Source of the DNA: Microbacterium hominis
GTDB taxonomy: Bacteria > Actinomycetota > Actinomycetes > Actinomycetales > Microbacteriaceae
Direction of reading: 5' to 3'
NCBI RefSeq assembly: GCF_013282805.1
Contig: NZ_CP054038.1
Location: forward strand, 1,798,001-1,862,000
Length of the DNA: 64,000 nt
Numbering within the stretch: the first letter of the stretch is position 1; each line of letters opens with the position of its first letter. Below the pieces are notes generated by a model, which made no database searches, was not told the DNA's origin, and was given only the letters and a program-made list of their open reading frames with translations. The translations under genes and the position numbers were made by a program. This document shows positions 33,039-42,271 of the stretch, piece after piece.

Positions 33039-35093
33039 TCAGCCTGCGAGGCCGCGGCGCGTCAGGAGGGGCGTGATCTCGGCATCGCGGCCCCGGAAGT
33101 CGCGGTAGGCCTCGAGCGGATCCTTCGAACCGCCGACACCGAGCAGGCGCTCGCGGAAGCGGTCGCCGTTCGCGCGGGTGAGTCCGCCGTTCTCACGGAA
33201 CCACTCCACGGTGTCGGCGTCGAGCACCTCGCTCCAGATGTACGAGTAGTACCCGGCGCTGTACCCGCCCGAGAAGACATGGGCGAAGTACGTCGACGAG
33301 TAGCGCGTGGGCACGGCAGGGTTGTCGAGCCCGATCTCGGCGAGTGCAGCCGCCTCGAACGCAGCGACGTCGAGGTCGGCGGCGGCCTCATCCGTGGTGA
33401 GGGAGTGCCACGCCTGGTCGAGCCACGACGCCGCCAGGTACTCGCTCGTGGCGAAGCCCTGGTTGAACGTCTCCGACGCGTGGAGCTTCTCCACGACCTC
33501 GGCGGGCAGGGGCTCGTCGGTGTCGATGTGACGCGCGTAGGCGGTGAGGATCTCGGGCCAGTAGATCCACATCTCGTTGACCTGACTGGGGAACTCGACG
33601 AAGTCGCGGAAGACGTTCGTGCCGGCGAAGTGCGGGTAGGTGACCGTCGCGAACAGGCCGTGCAGCGCGTGGCCGAACTCGTGGAACAGGGTGGTGACCT
33701 CGTCGAGGGTCAGCAGCGTCGGGGTGCCGGCCGCGGGCTTGGGCACGTTGAGGTTGTTCACGACGATCGGCCTGGTGCCCCGCAGTCGCGACTGCGACAC
33801 GATCGAGTTCATCCACGCTCCGCCACGCTTGGTGTCGCGCGTGTAGAGGTCGAGGACGAACAGTCCGAGCTCCGAGCCGTCCTCGTTGTGGATCTCGAAC
33901 ACGCGTGCATCGGGGTGGTAGGCGGGGATGTCCTCGCGCTCGGCGAAGGTGATCCCGTACAGGTCGGTCGCCGCGCGGAACACTCCGTCGCGCAGCACGC
34001 GCTCGGCCTCGAACCAGGGCCGGAGGGCGGCGCGATCGAGGTCGTACTCGGCGGCCCGCACCTTCTCGGTGTAGTAGGCCCAATCGTGCGCCTCGAGCGC
34101 GAAGGGTTGGGCCTCGGTGTCGTCGACGATCGCCTGCAGCGCGGTCTGTTCCGCAGCGGCATTGCGGGCGGCCGGGACGGCGAGCCGGCGCAGGAGGTCG
34201 TGCACCGCGGCGGGGGAGCCGGCGGTCTCGTCGGAGGTGATGTAGGCGGCGTGGGTGGCGTATCCGAGGACCGCCGCGCGCCGAGCACGCAGACGCACGA
34301 TCTCCCGCAGCACATCCCGGTTGTCGTGCTCTCCGCCGCGCGAACCCCGGGCTCGAGAAGCGTCCATGATCCGCTTTCGCGCGTTGCGGCTGTGGAGCGA
34401 GGCGAGATGCGGATGCCCGGTGAACAGCGTCAGGGAGACGAGCCACGCCCCGTCGAGGCCGCGATCGGCCGCGGCCTGCGCCGCGGCGGACAGCTCGCCG
34501 GGGGCGAGGCCGGCGAGGTCGTCGGCGCTGTCGAAGACGACGGCCAGATCGTTGGTGTCGGCGAGGAGGTTCTTCTCGAACGTGGTGGTGAGCGTCGACA
34601 GTCGCTGGTTGAGGTCGGTCAGCTCCGTCTTCTGCTGCTCGTCGAGGCCCGCGCCGGCGTGCGACATCTCCGTGAAGTGACGCGTCACGAGGTAGCGCTG
34701 CTCGTCGGTGAGATCCAGGCCGTCCAGCTGTTCGTGCACGGTCTTCACGCGCCAGTACAGCTGCGCATCGAGCTGGATCGCGTCCTGGTGTGCGGACATG
34801 AGCGGCGCGAGCTGCTCATCGATCTCCTGGATCTCGGGTGTCGCGTCGGCCGATGACACGGTGTAGAACGTGCGCGCCACCTCGCCCAGCAGTCGGCCGC
34901 TCTCTTCGAGCGGCACCAATGTGTTCTCGAACGTCGGCGCGGAGCGCACGCGCGTGATGTTCGCGACCTCCGCTCGGTGCGCGGCGAAGGCCTGCTCGAA
35001 GGCGGGCAGGTAGTGCTCCGGCCGGATCTCCCGGTAGTCCGGCATCCCATAGGGCAGGGCGGAGGGGGAGAGCAGGGGATTGTCGTTCGCCAT
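33039..35093 (-). CDS. dcp: M3-family metallopeptidase (peptidyl-dipeptidase Dcp-like)
   Basis: A cytoplasmic zinc peptidase of 684 residues that cuts short peptides, in the Dcp/oligopeptidase A group. The zinc motif is TLFHEFGHALHGLF (HEFGH), with the third ligand glutamate in the downstream FVEFPSQVNEMW. The C-terminal block RYSSTYFAHVFSGGYSAGYY is also diagnostic. Length and the PDYREIRPEHYLPAF start match Dcp. The ATG lies six bases after a TAGGCT box, so the transcript is probably leaderless. No signal peptide is seen. Confidence 0.92.
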   Translation of the reverse strand: MANDNPLLSPSALPYGMPDYREIRPEHYLPAFEQAFAAHRAEVANITRVRSAPTFENTLVPLEESGRLLGEVARTFYTVSSADATPEIQEIDEQLAPLMSAHQDAIQLDAQLYWRVKTVHEQLDGLDLTDEQRYLVTRHFTEMSHAGAGLDEQQKTELTDLNQRLSTLTTTFEKNLLADTNDLAVVFDSADDLAGLAPGELSAAAQAAADRGLDGAWLVSLTLFTGHPHLASLHSRNARKRIMDASRARGSRGGEHDNRDVLREIVRLRARRAAVLGYATHAAYITSDETAGSPAAVHDLLRRLAVPAARNAAAEQTALQAIVDDTEAQPFALEAHDWAYYTEKVRAAEYDLDRAALRPWFEAERVLRDGVFRAATDLYGITFAEREDIPAYHPDARVFEIHNEDGSELGLFVLDLYTRDTKRGGAWMNSIVSQSRLRGTRPIVVNNLNVPKPAAGTPTLLTLDEVTTLFHEFGHALHGLFATVTYPHFAGTNVFRDFVEFPSQVNEMWIYWPEILTAYARHIDTDEPLPAEVVEKLHASETFNQGFATSEYLAASWLDQAWHSLTTDEAAADLDVAAFEAAALAEIGLDNPAVPTRYSSTYFAHVFSGGYSAGYYSYIWSEVLDADTVEWFRENGGLTRANGDRFRERLLGVGGSKDPLEAYRDFRGRDAEITPLLTRRGLAG

Positions 35094-35099
35094 GCGTTC

Positions 35100-35105
35100 A
35101 GCCTA
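35100..35105 (-). promoter_or_regulatory. -10 box (TAGGCT) of the M3 peptidase gene, leaderless
   Basis: TAGGCT on the minus strand ends six bases before the ATG at 35093. It lies only 31 bp from the TTGCAA array, so the regulator that binds there could affect this gene too. Confidence 0.6.
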
Positions 35106-35135
35106 GCGATGCGGCATCCCCTTCCCTACGCTGCT

Positions 35136-35184
35136 TTGCAAACATGCGGTTGCAAAAAAGTCCTTGCAAAGAAAGCTTTGCAAG
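35136..35184 (+). promoter_or_regulatory. Operator array: four TTGCAA boxes with exact 14-bp period
   Basis: TTGCAAA begins at 35136, 35150 and 35164, and TTGCAAG at 35178. Each core TTGCAA is palindromic and the spacing is 14 bp every time. The array fills most of the gap between the M3 peptidase and the ArsR-type gene and overlaps the latter's ribosome site (GCAAGGAG). It is strikingly AT-rich for this genome. The obvious binder is the adjacent ArsR-type protein, acting as an autorepressor. That assignment is inference. Confidence 0.75.
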
Positions 35185-35199
35185 GAGTACCGTGGGGCT

Positions 35200-35832
35200 A
35201 TGGCAGAGAACGATCAGCCGCAGGATGCTCTGAGCCGCAGCGAGGAGCGGCACCGCGCCGACCGCGTCCTCGACACCGGAGCGCTGCGCGCACTCGCGCA
35301 CCCGCTCCGGGTGCGGATCTACGACATCCTCAGCCAGTACGGCCCGCAGACGGCGAGTTCCCTCGCCGAACGGCTGGGGGAATCGAGCGGCTCTACCAGC
35401 TATCACCTGCGGGCTCTGGCCAAGCACGACCTCATCCGGGAGCAGGCCGACCGGGGAACCGGACGGGAGCGGTGGTGGGAGCGGCCCGAGGGCGGCGTCA
35501 CGTTCGCCAACCCCGAAGCCATGGCCACCCCGGCAGGACGCGCCGCCACGCAGATCGTGATGAAGGAGTTCCTCCAGAACCGCAACGAGCAGCTCCTCGA
35601 CTTCGTCAGCCGCGGAGTCAGCGCCGAGAGCGAGATGTGGCAGGAGGGGACGCTCATCTCCACCGCCACCACCCGCCTCACTCCCGAGCAGAGCAAGGAG
35701 CTCGGGATGAAGATCATGGCCCTGATCGACGAGGCCGTGGACAACTATCGCAATCAGACCGGCGAGGACGTCCGGCCCGTCACGATCCGGGCCGACCTGT
35801 TCCCGCTTCCCGACCTGGGAGAGAACTCATGA
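35200..35832 (+). CDS. ArsR-type winged-helix transcriptional regulator
   Basis: A 210-residue regulator. The winged helix lies at about 30-95 ([20 protein letters not shown], then [20 protein letters not shown]). A helical C-terminal half (about 110-200) probably serves dimerisation or ligand binding. There are no cysteine pairs for metal sensing, so it is more like the drug- or growth-responsive ArsR/PadR-like group. The ATG at 35200 sits directly behind the TTGCAA array and its ribosome site overlaps the last box. The stop overlaps the next ORF (ATGA), and that ORF overlaps the MFS gene, so all three form one unit. Confidence 0.88.
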   Translation: MAENDQPQDALSRSEERHRADRVLDTGALRALAHPLRVRIYDILSQYGPQTASSLAERLGESSGSTSYHLRALAKHDLIREQADRGTGRERWWERPEGGVTFANPEAMATPAGRAATQIVMKEFLQNRNEQLLDFVSRGVSAESEMWQEGTLISTATTRLTPEQSKELGMKIMALIDEAVDNYRNQTGEDVRPVTIRADLFPLPDLGENS

Positions 35833-36041
35833 GCGCCATCGCCACCCATGGCACCTTCCGATTGACCGCCACCGAGCGAGTGCTGGTGCGCGCCGCCGCC
35901 GTGCTGGACCGCGCCGCCGAGCGAAGCGTGGACCGTCGCGCGGATGCCGCGACCCGCCGCCTCACCCGCGCGCGCGTCTCGGCCGCCGAGGCGCGCCAGA
36001 GCGCCGCCGCTGCGCACGGGTGGGGGGTGCTGCCGCGATGA
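35829..36041 (+). CDS. Small basic Ala/Arg-rich protein between regulator and transporter (70 aa)
   Basis: A 70-residue ORF that overlaps the upstream regulator stop (ATGA at 35829) and the downstream MFS start (ATGA at 36038). The double overlap is the main evidence that it is translated. The sequence is an amphipathic, probably all-helical Ala/Arg pattern ([40 protein letters not shown]) with no membrane segment. I do not recognise a family. It may simply maintain coupling, or be a partner of the regulator or transporter. Confidence 0.65.
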   Translation: MSAIATHGTFRLTATERVLVRAAAVLDRAAERSVDRRADAATRRLTRARVSAAEARQSAAAAHGWGVLPR

Positions 36042-37318
36042 CCGGCACGCCCGCTGTCGCGACGACCTCGGGGCCGCGCGAGAAGCGGCCGCTCGGCCGC
36101 GACTTCGGCAAGCTGTGGACCGCGGCCGCCTTCTCCAACCTCGCCGACGGGATCGGCCGCACCGCGGTGCCGCTGATCGCGACCACCCTCACCCGGGACC
36201 CGCTCGCCATCGCGGCCGTCGGCGCGCTGGCGTTCGTCCCCTGGCTCGTCTTCGGCCTCCCCGCCGGCATGCTCGTCGACCGGTTCGATCGCCGCCACCT
36301 CATGGCCGCCGCCAACACGCTCCGGGCAGGTGTGGCGCTCGCGCTCGCGATCATGACGGTGACCGGCACGCTCACCATCTGGTGGCTGTTCGCGGCGGTG
36401 CTCGTCTTCGGCGTCGGGGAGACGCTGTTCGACAACGCCACGAACGCCATCGTCCCGCAGCTCGTGGAGCGGCGATCCCTGGATCGCGCGAACGGCTGGC
36501 TTCAGGCGGCGCAGATCACCATCGACAACTTCGTCGCGACGCCGATCGGCGGCGTGCTGTTCGCCGTTTCCCTCGCGCTGCCGCTGTGGGTCGGGGCGGC
36601 CGGGTATCTCGTCCCCGTCGCGCTCGCCGTCCTGCTGCCGCTGGCCGCCGCGCGCGCGCTGCAGACGCCGCGAGACCCGGAGGCGCCGCCGACCTCAGCT
36701 CGGCCCCAGTCGCAGACCTCGGCGCGAGAGGCGATCGTGTACCTGTGGAACCACCGGTTCCTGCGGTCCATGGTCGTGTTCACCTCGGTGGTCGGATCCG
36801 CCTTCGCGTTCGCGCAGGCGCCGACGATCCTCTACTTCCTCGACGAGCTCGACGTCGCGCCCGCGGCGATCGGCGTGGTCACGGCGGGCATCGGACTCGG
36901 TGCGCTGGCGGGCTCGCTCCTGGCACCCCGCCTCGTCGAGCGCTTCGGGCGCGGAAAGGTCATGCTCGGCGCCAACTTCGGCGCCGCGATGGGCCTGATC
37001 GGGGTCTGGGCCGCGCCCGAACTCCTCACCGGCATCGTGGCCTACGCCCTCATGGCGGCAGCCGTCTCCGTGTGGAACGTCCCGTGGGGCGCGCTGCGTC
37101 AGGCGATCGTTCCGGGGCGCCTCTTCGGCCGCGTGCTGGGCATCATCCGCACCTTCACGTGGGGTCTGTTCCCCTTCGCGACGCTCCTGGGTGGCCTCGT
37201 GGCCCGCGCCGACCTGCGTCTGCCGTTCCTCATCGCCGGCGCGGTCACGATCATCGCGGCGACCGTGGCCGCGCGGCTCCTCCTCGAGGCGTCGCAGCAC
37301 GACCGCCCCGAGGAGTGA
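36038..37318 (+). CDS. MFS efflux-type transporter
   Basis: A 426-residue major facilitator protein with about twelve hydrophobic segments. [20 protein letters not shown] and [17 protein letters not shown] (the loop 2-3 motif) place it with MFS_3/enterobactin-exporter-like permeases. It is the third gene of the ArsR operon, so it is probably an exporter induced when the regulator releases the TTGCAA array. The substrate is unknown. The ATG at 36038 overlaps the preceding stop. The gene ends two bases before the convergent ORF at 37321. Confidence 0.88.
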   Translation: MTGTPAVATTSGPREKRPLGRDFGKLWTAAAFSNLADGIGRTAVPLIATTLTRDPLAIAAVGALAFVPWLVFGLPAGMLVDRFDRRHLMAAANTLRAGVALALAIMTVTGTLTIWWLFAAVLVFGVGETLFDNATNAIVPQLVERRSLDRANGWLQAAQITIDNFVATPIGGVLFAVSLALPLWVGAAGYLVPVALAVLLPLAAARALQTPRDPEAPPTSARPQSQTSAREAIVYLWNHRFLRSMVVFTSVVGSAFAFAQAPTILYFLDELDVAPAAIGVVTAGIGLGALAGSLLAPRLVERFGRGKVMLGANFGAAMGLIGVWAAPELLTGIVAYALMAAAVSVWNVPWGALRQAIVPGRLFGRVLGIIRTFTWGLFPFATLLGGLVARADLRLPFLIAGAVTIIAATVAARLLLEASQHDRPEE

Positions 37319-37320
37319 GC

Positions 37321-37572
37321 TCAGGCGAACTCGTCGTCGACGTCGTGCGTGACGACGGGTTCGTCATCGTCATCGAGCCGGACGATCACGCCCGTGTCGA
37401 GCTCGGCGATCGGTCGGCCCTCGAGCCAGGTCAGCGTCCACCGCGGACGCGGCTGACCGAGCCCGTCGCCGGGGACCGCGGCATCCACCGATCGGATGCC
37501 GCGGACGAGCGCCTCCGGGACCGCGCGGGGCGGTTCGTCGCCCGAGGTCCAGCGGGTGCCGAGTTGCATCAT
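37321..37572 (-). CDS. Small conserved-looking protein downstream of valS (83 aa)
   Basis: An 83-residue, acidic, soluble product with no known family. It reads MQLGTRWTSGDEPPRAVPE, then PRWTLTWLEGRPIAELD and an Asp-rich end. The ATG (complement of 37570-37572) overlaps the valS stop, so it is translated from the valS message. It contains the GGATGCC heptamer as an 11-bp inverted pair (37476-37486 with 37494-37504) inside the coding sequence. Confidence 0.7.
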   Translation of the reverse strand: MMQLGTRWTSGDEPPRAVPEALVRGIRSVDAAVPGDGLGQPRPRWTLTWLEGRPIAELDTGVIVRLDDDDEPVVTHDVDDEFA

Positions 37573-40142
37573 GCCTCCTGTTCCGCGAAGACCACGCGGT
37601 CGATCCCGAGTTCGTCCGCACCGCCGACGAGCTCGAGCGTCTCGATGCGGCCGACAGCGCGGAGGTCTCCCTCGGCGAGCCGGAGCCGCTCGGCCGTGGC
37701 GTCATCAGCGCGCAGGGTGAGGGTCTCGACGGGGGTCTTCTGCGACGCCTTGGCCTCGGTCTTGGCTCGACGGATGCCGATCAGTGCCGCGCTCACCGCG
37801 GTGAGCACCTCGGGATCGCCGTCTGAGCCGAGGGGCTCCGGCCAGGCGGCGACGTGGATCGAGCCATCCTCGAACCACGACCACGCCTCCTCGGTGGCGA
37901 AGGAGACGACCGGTGCGAACAGTCGGAGGAGGGTCGACAGAGCCGTTCGCAGCGCGAGCGCAGCCGAAGCCTGTCCGACGTCGGTGCGATCGTAGGCGCG
38001 CTCCTTCACAAGTTCGAGGTAGTCGTCGCAGAACGTCCAGAAGAACGACTCCGTCACCTCGAGCGCCCGCGCGTGGTCGTACGCGGCGAGCGCCTTGGTG
38101 GCCTGGCGCACGACCTCGTCGAGGGTCGCCAGCATCGAGGCGTCGAGCGCGTGGGTGACCTCGGCCCCTTCGGGGACGGGGAACGAGAGCACGAACTTCG
38201 CGGCGTTGAGGATCTTGATCGCCAATCGACGGCCGATCTTGATCTGAGTGGGGTTCTGGGGATCGAAGGCCGCGTCGGTGCCCAGCCGGCTGGAGGCGGC
38301 CCAGTACCGCACCGCGTCGGAGCCGTGCTGCGAGAGGATGTCGGCCGGAGTGACGACGTTGCCCTTGGACTTCGACATCTTCTTGCGGTCGGGGTCGACG
38401 ATGAACCCCGAGATCGCGGCATCCGACCAGGGCGCGCGGTCGTCCTCCGCGGCGCTGCGCAGCATCGTGGAGAAGAGCCAGGTGCGGATGATGTCCTGGC
38501 CCTGCGGACGCACGTCGAACGGCGCGACGAGATCCCACAGCTCGGGGTCGCGCTCCCAGCCACCGGCCAGCTGCGGAGTCAGGGACGAGGTCGCCCACGT
38601 GTCGAAGATGTCCTTCTCGCCCTCGAATCCGCCGGGCGCGCCGCGCTGGGCCTCCGTGAATCCCGGCGGGACGTCGGTGGTCGGGTCGACCGGCAGGCTC
38701 GCGAGGTCCGGCGTGATCACGCGGTCGTAGTCGCGCTCGCCGTTCTCGTCGAGGCCGTACCAGACGGGGATCGGAACCCCGAAGAACCGCTGACGCGACA
38801 CGAGCCAGTCTCCGGTGAGCCCGCCGACCCAGTTCTCGTATCGCACGCGCATGAACTCGGGATGCCACGACATGCCGTGTCCGAGGGCGATGAGCTTCTC
38901 ACGCAGCACCTCGTCGCGGGCACCGTTGCGGATGTACCACTGGCGGGTCGAGACGATTTCGAGCGGGCGGTCGCCCTTCTCGTAGAACTTCACGGGGTGG
39001 TGGAAGGGCTTGGAGACCTCGAGCAGCTCGCCCGACTCCTCCAGCAGCTCCACCATCCGCTTCTTGGCGCTGAATACGGTCTTCCCGCCCAGCTCCGCGT
39101 ACGCGCTGATGCCCGCCTCCGAGGTGATCGCCTCGGGGGCATCGGCCAGCACGCGGCCGTCGGCACCGAGGATCGTGCGGTTGGGCAGATCGAGTTCTCG
39201 CCACCACACGATGTCGGTCACGTCGCCGAAGGTGCAGATCATCGCGATGCCGGTGCCCTTGTCCTTCTGGGCGAGGTGGTGCGCCAGCACGGGCACCTCG
39301 ACGTCGAAGATCGGGGTGCGCACCGTGGAGCCGAAGGAGGGCTGGTAGCGCTCGTCGTCGGGGTTGGCCACGAGCGCGACGCAGGCAGCGAGCAGCTCCG
39401 GTCGGGTCGTCTCGATCACGATGTCGCCGGTGCCGTCAGTCTTGTGGAAGGCGACCTTGTGGAACGACGCCGGCTGCTCGCGGTCCTCGAGTTCGGCCTG
39501 GGCGACCGCCGTGCGGAAGTCGATGTCCCACAGGGTGGGGGCGAGGTCCTGGTAGGTCTCGCCGCGCTCGACGCCGCGCAGGAAGGCGAGCTGGCTCGTG
39601 CGGATCGTGTCCTCGGAGATCGTGCGGTAGGTCTGCGTCCAGTCGACGGACAGTCCCAGCTGGCGGAACAGGTCCTCGAAGTGCTTCTCGTCTTCGAGGG
39701 TCAGCTCCTCGCACAGCTCGATGAAGTTGCGGCGGCTGATCGGCACCTGGTCGGCGGGCTTGAGGCTCTTGGCGTCACCATGGAAGGGCGGCGTGAAGCC
39801 GGCGTCGTAGGGCAGCGACGGGTCGCAGCGCACCCCGTAGTAGTTCTGCACCCGACGTTCCGTCGGAAGACCGTTGTCGTCCCAGCCCATCGGGTAGAAC
39901 ACCGTCTTGCCGCGCATGCGCTCGAAGCGCACCTTGACGTCGGTGTGCGTGTAGCTGAAGACGTGCCCGATGTGGAGACTTCCCGACGCGGTGGGCGGCG
40001 GGGTATCGACGGAGTAGACCCCCTGGCGACCCGCTTCGGCGGCACGGATGCGGTCGAACAGGTAGGTCCCGTTCGCCGACCACGCGGCATCCCACTTGGA
40101 TTCGAGACCCTCGAGGGCGGGCTTGTCGGGAATGGCGGCCAT
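37569..40142 (-). CDS. valS: Valine--tRNA ligase
   Basis: Charges tRNA-Val. The product has 857 residues of class I architecture. The HIGH motif is SLHIGHV (HIGH at 57-60), the KMSKS motif is KKMSKSKGNVV (about 588), and the editing domain lies between them. The anticodon-binding domain and a C-terminal region follow. The ATG at 40142 has AAGGAGATC upstream. Upstream in-frame codons to 40292 are not part of the protein, because the box at 40208-40213 places the promoter there. The C-terminus is coupled to the 83-aa ORF. Confidence 0.95.
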   Translation of the reverse strand: MAAIPDKPALEGLESKWDAAWSANGTYLFDRIRAAEAGRQGVYSVDTPPPTASGSLHIGHVFSYTHTDVKVRFERMRGKTVFYPMGWDDNGLPTERRVQNYYGVRCDPSLPYDAGFTPPFHGDAKSLKPADQVPISRRNFIELCEELTLEDEKHFEDLFRQLGLSVDWTQTYRTISEDTIRTSQLAFLRGVERGETYQDLAPTLWDIDFRTAVAQAELEDREQPASFHKVAFHKTDGTGDIVIETTRPELLAACVALVANPDDERYQPSFGSTVRTPIFDVEVPVLAHHLAQKDKGTGIAMICTFGDVTDIVWWRELDLPNRTILGADGRVLADAPEAITSEAGISAYAELGGKTVFSAKKRMVELLEESGELLEVSKPFHHPVKFYEKGDRPLEIVSTRQWYIRNGARDEVLREKLIALGHGMSWHPEFMRVRYENWVGGLTGDWLVSRQRFFGVPIPVWYGLDENGERDYDRVITPDLASLPVDPTTDVPPGFTEAQRGAPGGFEGEKDIFDTWATSSLTPQLAGGWERDPELWDLVAPFDVRPQGQDIIRTWLFSTMLRSAAEDDRAPWSDAAISGFIVDPDRKKMSKSKGNVVTPADILSQHGSDAVRYWAASSRLGTDAAFDPQNPTQIKIGRRLAIKILNAAKFVLSFPVPEGAEVTHALDASMLATLDEVVRQATKALAAYDHARALEVTESFFWTFCDDYLELVKERAYDRTDVGQASAALALRTALSTLLRLFAPVVSFATEEAWSWFEDGSIHVAAWPEPLGSDGDPEVLTAVSAALIGIRRAKTEAKASQKTPVETLTLRADDATAERLRLAEGDLRAVGRIETLELVGGADELGIDRVVFAEQEA

Positions 40143-40207
40143 AGGGATCTCCTTGCGCGATATGTGCGGCACTGTGTGAGCGTGCCTGAGTGTGGGATGC
40201 GTCCAGC

Positions 40208-40213
40208 AGTCTA
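40208..40213 (-). promoter_or_regulatory. -10 box (TAGACT) of valS
   Basis: TAGACT on the minus strand gives a leader of about 60 bases before the valS ATG. No T-box motif is visible in it. Confidence 0.5.
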
Positions 40214-40239
40214 CCGCCCGGTCGCGCGGGCGCCGGCGT

Positions 40240-40857
40240 TCAGACGAGGTGCTCGCGCGCCCAGAGGGCGGCGCTGGTGCGATCGGCGACATCGAGCTGC
40301 CGGTAGACGTTGCCGAGGTGGGCCTTGACCGTGCGCTCGGTGATCCCCAGCCGTCGGGCGATCTGCTTGTTCGCCATGCCCTCGGCCGCCAGCAGCAGCA
40401 CTTCGCGCTCGCGTGCGCTGAGTCGATCGACGCGGCGTGTGCGGTCGGGCAGGAGGGCGCCCGCGACCCGGGGGTCCAGCGGCGCGCCGCCGTCGTAGGC
40501 TGCGCGCACCGCCGCTCGCAGTGCCGCCGGATCGGCGTCCTTGAGCTGGAAGCCGATCGCGCCCGCCGCGACGGCCTGGCGAACGCGCTCGCGGTCGGAG
40601 AACGAGGTGAGCACGACGACCCTTGCGCGGGGGGCCACCGTCAGGACCGCCGACGTGGCGGCCACTCCGTCATCGCCGGGCATGGACAAGTCCATGAGCA
40701 CCACGTCGATCCGGTCGCCCTCGCTGCGCATCGCTCGCAGTGCGCCCGCCGCATCCGCGGCCTGTGCGACGACGTCGATGTCTCCGTCCGCGGTGAGCAC
40801 GGAGGTGAGGCCGGCCCGCACCATGGCGTGGTCGTCCACGACGAGAACACGGATCAT
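40240..40857 (-). CDS. NarL/LuxR-type response regulator
   Basis: A 205-residue two-component regulator. The receiver domain has the acidic pair D8/D9, phosphoacceptor D56 (VVLMDLSMP) and the conserved lysine in FQLKDAD (about 106). The C-terminal LuxR helix-turn-helix runs from about 140 (LSAREREVLLLAAEGMANKQ, ERTVKAHLGNVYRQL). The ATG at 40857 overlaps the histidine kinase stop (ATGA), so the kinase and regulator are coupled. The targets may include the acidic repeat protein gene upstream, which is inference. Confidence 0.93.
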   Translation of the reverse strand: MIRVLVVDDHAMVRAGLTSVLTADGDIDVVAQAADAAGALRAMRSEGDRIDVVLMDLSMPGDDGVAATSAVLTVAPRARVVVLTSFSDRERVRQAVAAGAIGFQLKDADPAALRAAVRAAYDGGAPLDPRVAGALLPDRTRRVDRLSAREREVLLLAAEGMANKQIARRLGITERTVKAHLGNVYRQLDVADRTSAALWAREHLV

Positions 40858-42158
40858 GTCGCCGCCTCGACGCCCGCCGGGATGACCAGTCGCCACGCGA
40901 CGCCCTCGCCCGGTGCGGTGCGCAGCGACAGCTGCGCGCCCGCCTCCTCGGCGAGATCCCGGATCACCCGCGTTCCGAGGTGACCATCGGCGGGCCGCGC
41001 AAGCGCCTCGGGGTCGAAGCCGGGCCCGTCGTCGGCGATGTCCAGCGTCGTCGCCTCGGCGGTTCTGGACAGGTGGACGGTGACGCGGCATGGCGCCGCA
41101 TGGGCGGCGGCGTTGCGCAGACACTCCTGAGCGATGCGGTGCACCAGGCGCTCCCCGTCGATGCTCAACTCGCCGATGCCCGGATCGATCGTGAGGTCGA
41201 CCGTGACTCCGCGCCCGCGGAATCCGTCGCACAGGTCGGACAACGCCGCCGGAAGCCCTGCCTGCGTGAGCCCGGGCGGGTGGATCTCGATGAGCAGGGT
41301 CCGCAGGACCCGCACGTTCCCGCGGATCGACTCCGCAACCTGGCGGAATCGGGCTCCGAGCGCCGGCTGCCCCGCCGCGTCGGCCTCGGCCGCCGCGGTC
41401 TCGGCGGAGAACGAACTGGCCACGAGCTCCTGCACGGGACCGTCGTGAAGAGTTCCCGCGATTCGACGACGCTCGGCATCCGAGGAGTCGACCGCGCGCT
41501 CGAGAAGATGGGTGTGCTGCGTGTCGTAGGCCCGCAGCCGGCGCAGCAGTCCCCATACGATCGGCACCGTCAGGAACACGAGCAGGAGCAGACTGCTGAC
41601 CATGACGCCCGCGAAGCCCCGCCACAGCTCCCAGGAGCGCAGTTCGACGGGAGCGTAGGGGGAGTACATCTCGAACAGCAGCTCGGTGCCGTCCGGCGTC
41701 CACAGCGGGCGGTAGACCTCGAGGAGCCGGCCCCCCGTCTCGAACTCGTTCTCGACATCGGTGAGGTCCGAGACCTCCGCACGGGTCTGCGGCTCGGCGA
41801 GGGCGATGCGCTGGTCGTCGCCGAGGGCGAACGTGCGGCCGATGAGCTGTGGCTCGTCGGCGTACAGCACCGTGCCCTGCGGGCTCCAGATCTTCACGCG
41901 CACGACGTCGCTTCCGAGGACGCGTTCCCGCACGATCTCGTCCAGTGCATCGATGGCCGCCCGATCACCCGTGAGAAGGTCATCCGACAGACTGGGCTGG
42001 ATGACCGCCTCGGCGAGGACATCGGCCGTATTGGCCGCGTCGTTGAGAGCTTCCCGCTCGGCCAGCAGCTGGGCGGCGAAGGCGCCGAGAAGCCCCACCG
42101 CGAGGAAGGCTGCGGCGATTCCCAGCGCGAGTCGAAGGATGATCCGCCGTGGACGCAC
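40854..42158 (-). CDS. Membrane sensor histidine kinase (HisKA_3 type)
   Basis: A 434-residue sensor. TM1 is at about 6-30, an extracytoplasmic sensor domain at about 31-182 (VRVKIWSPQGTVLYADEPQL, a PAS/Cache-like pattern), and TM2 at about 183-204. The dimerisation and phosphoacceptor helix has H238 (RRRIAGTLHDGPVQE). The ATPase domain ends with DIADDGPGFDPEAL and GHLGTRVIRDLAEEAGAQL. It partners the NarL-type regulator, which overlaps it by four bases. The signal is unknown. The nearby secreted Asp-rich protein suggests an envelope or ion signal. Confidence 0.92.
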   Translation of the reverse strand: MRPRRIILRLALGIAAAFLAVGLLGAFAAQLLAEREALNDAANTADVLAEAVIQPSLSDDLLTGDRAAIDALDEIVRERVLGSDVVRVKIWSPQGTVLYADEPQLIGRTFALGDDQRIALAEPQTRAEVSDLTDVENEFETGGRLLEVYRPLWTPDGTELLFEMYSPYAPVELRSWELWRGFAGVMVSSLLLLVFLTVPIVWGLLRRLRAYDTQHTHLLERAVDSSDAERRRIAGTLHDGPVQELVASSFSAETAAAEADAAGQPALGARFRQVAESIRGNVRVLRTLLIEIHPPGLTQAGLPAALSDLCDGFRGRGVTVDLTIDPGIGELSIDGERLVHRIAQECLRNAAAHAAPCRVTVHLSRTAEATTLDIADDGPGFDPEALARPADGHLGTRVIRDLAEEAGAQLSLRTAPGEGVAWRLVIPAGVEAAT

Positions 42159-42217
42159 CGTCGGCGAGACGTGCGACGGCGCGTCGCGGGCCTCGACGAT
42201 GACCTTCCAGGGCGTGC

Positions 42218-42256
42218 CTGAAGCCCCGACCGGCTGGGGATCGGTCGGGGCTTCAG
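42218..42256 (-). terminator. Terminator of the acidic repeat protein gene
   Basis: CTGAAGCCCCGACCG (42218-42232) pairs perfectly with CGGTCGGGGCTTCAG (42242-42256) around a 9-base loop. It separates the repeat-protein gene from the histidine kinase gene. Confidence 0.8.
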
Positions 42257-42271
42257 TGATGGGCTCGGTCG

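Noticed and set aside
40143..40239. Possible T-box before valS
   Set aside because: The 60-base leader is too short and has no GGGTGGTACC motif.
37854..40328. 824-codon plus-strand frame opposite valS
   Set aside because: A shadow of the valS coding sequence; valS shows both HIGH and KMSKS.
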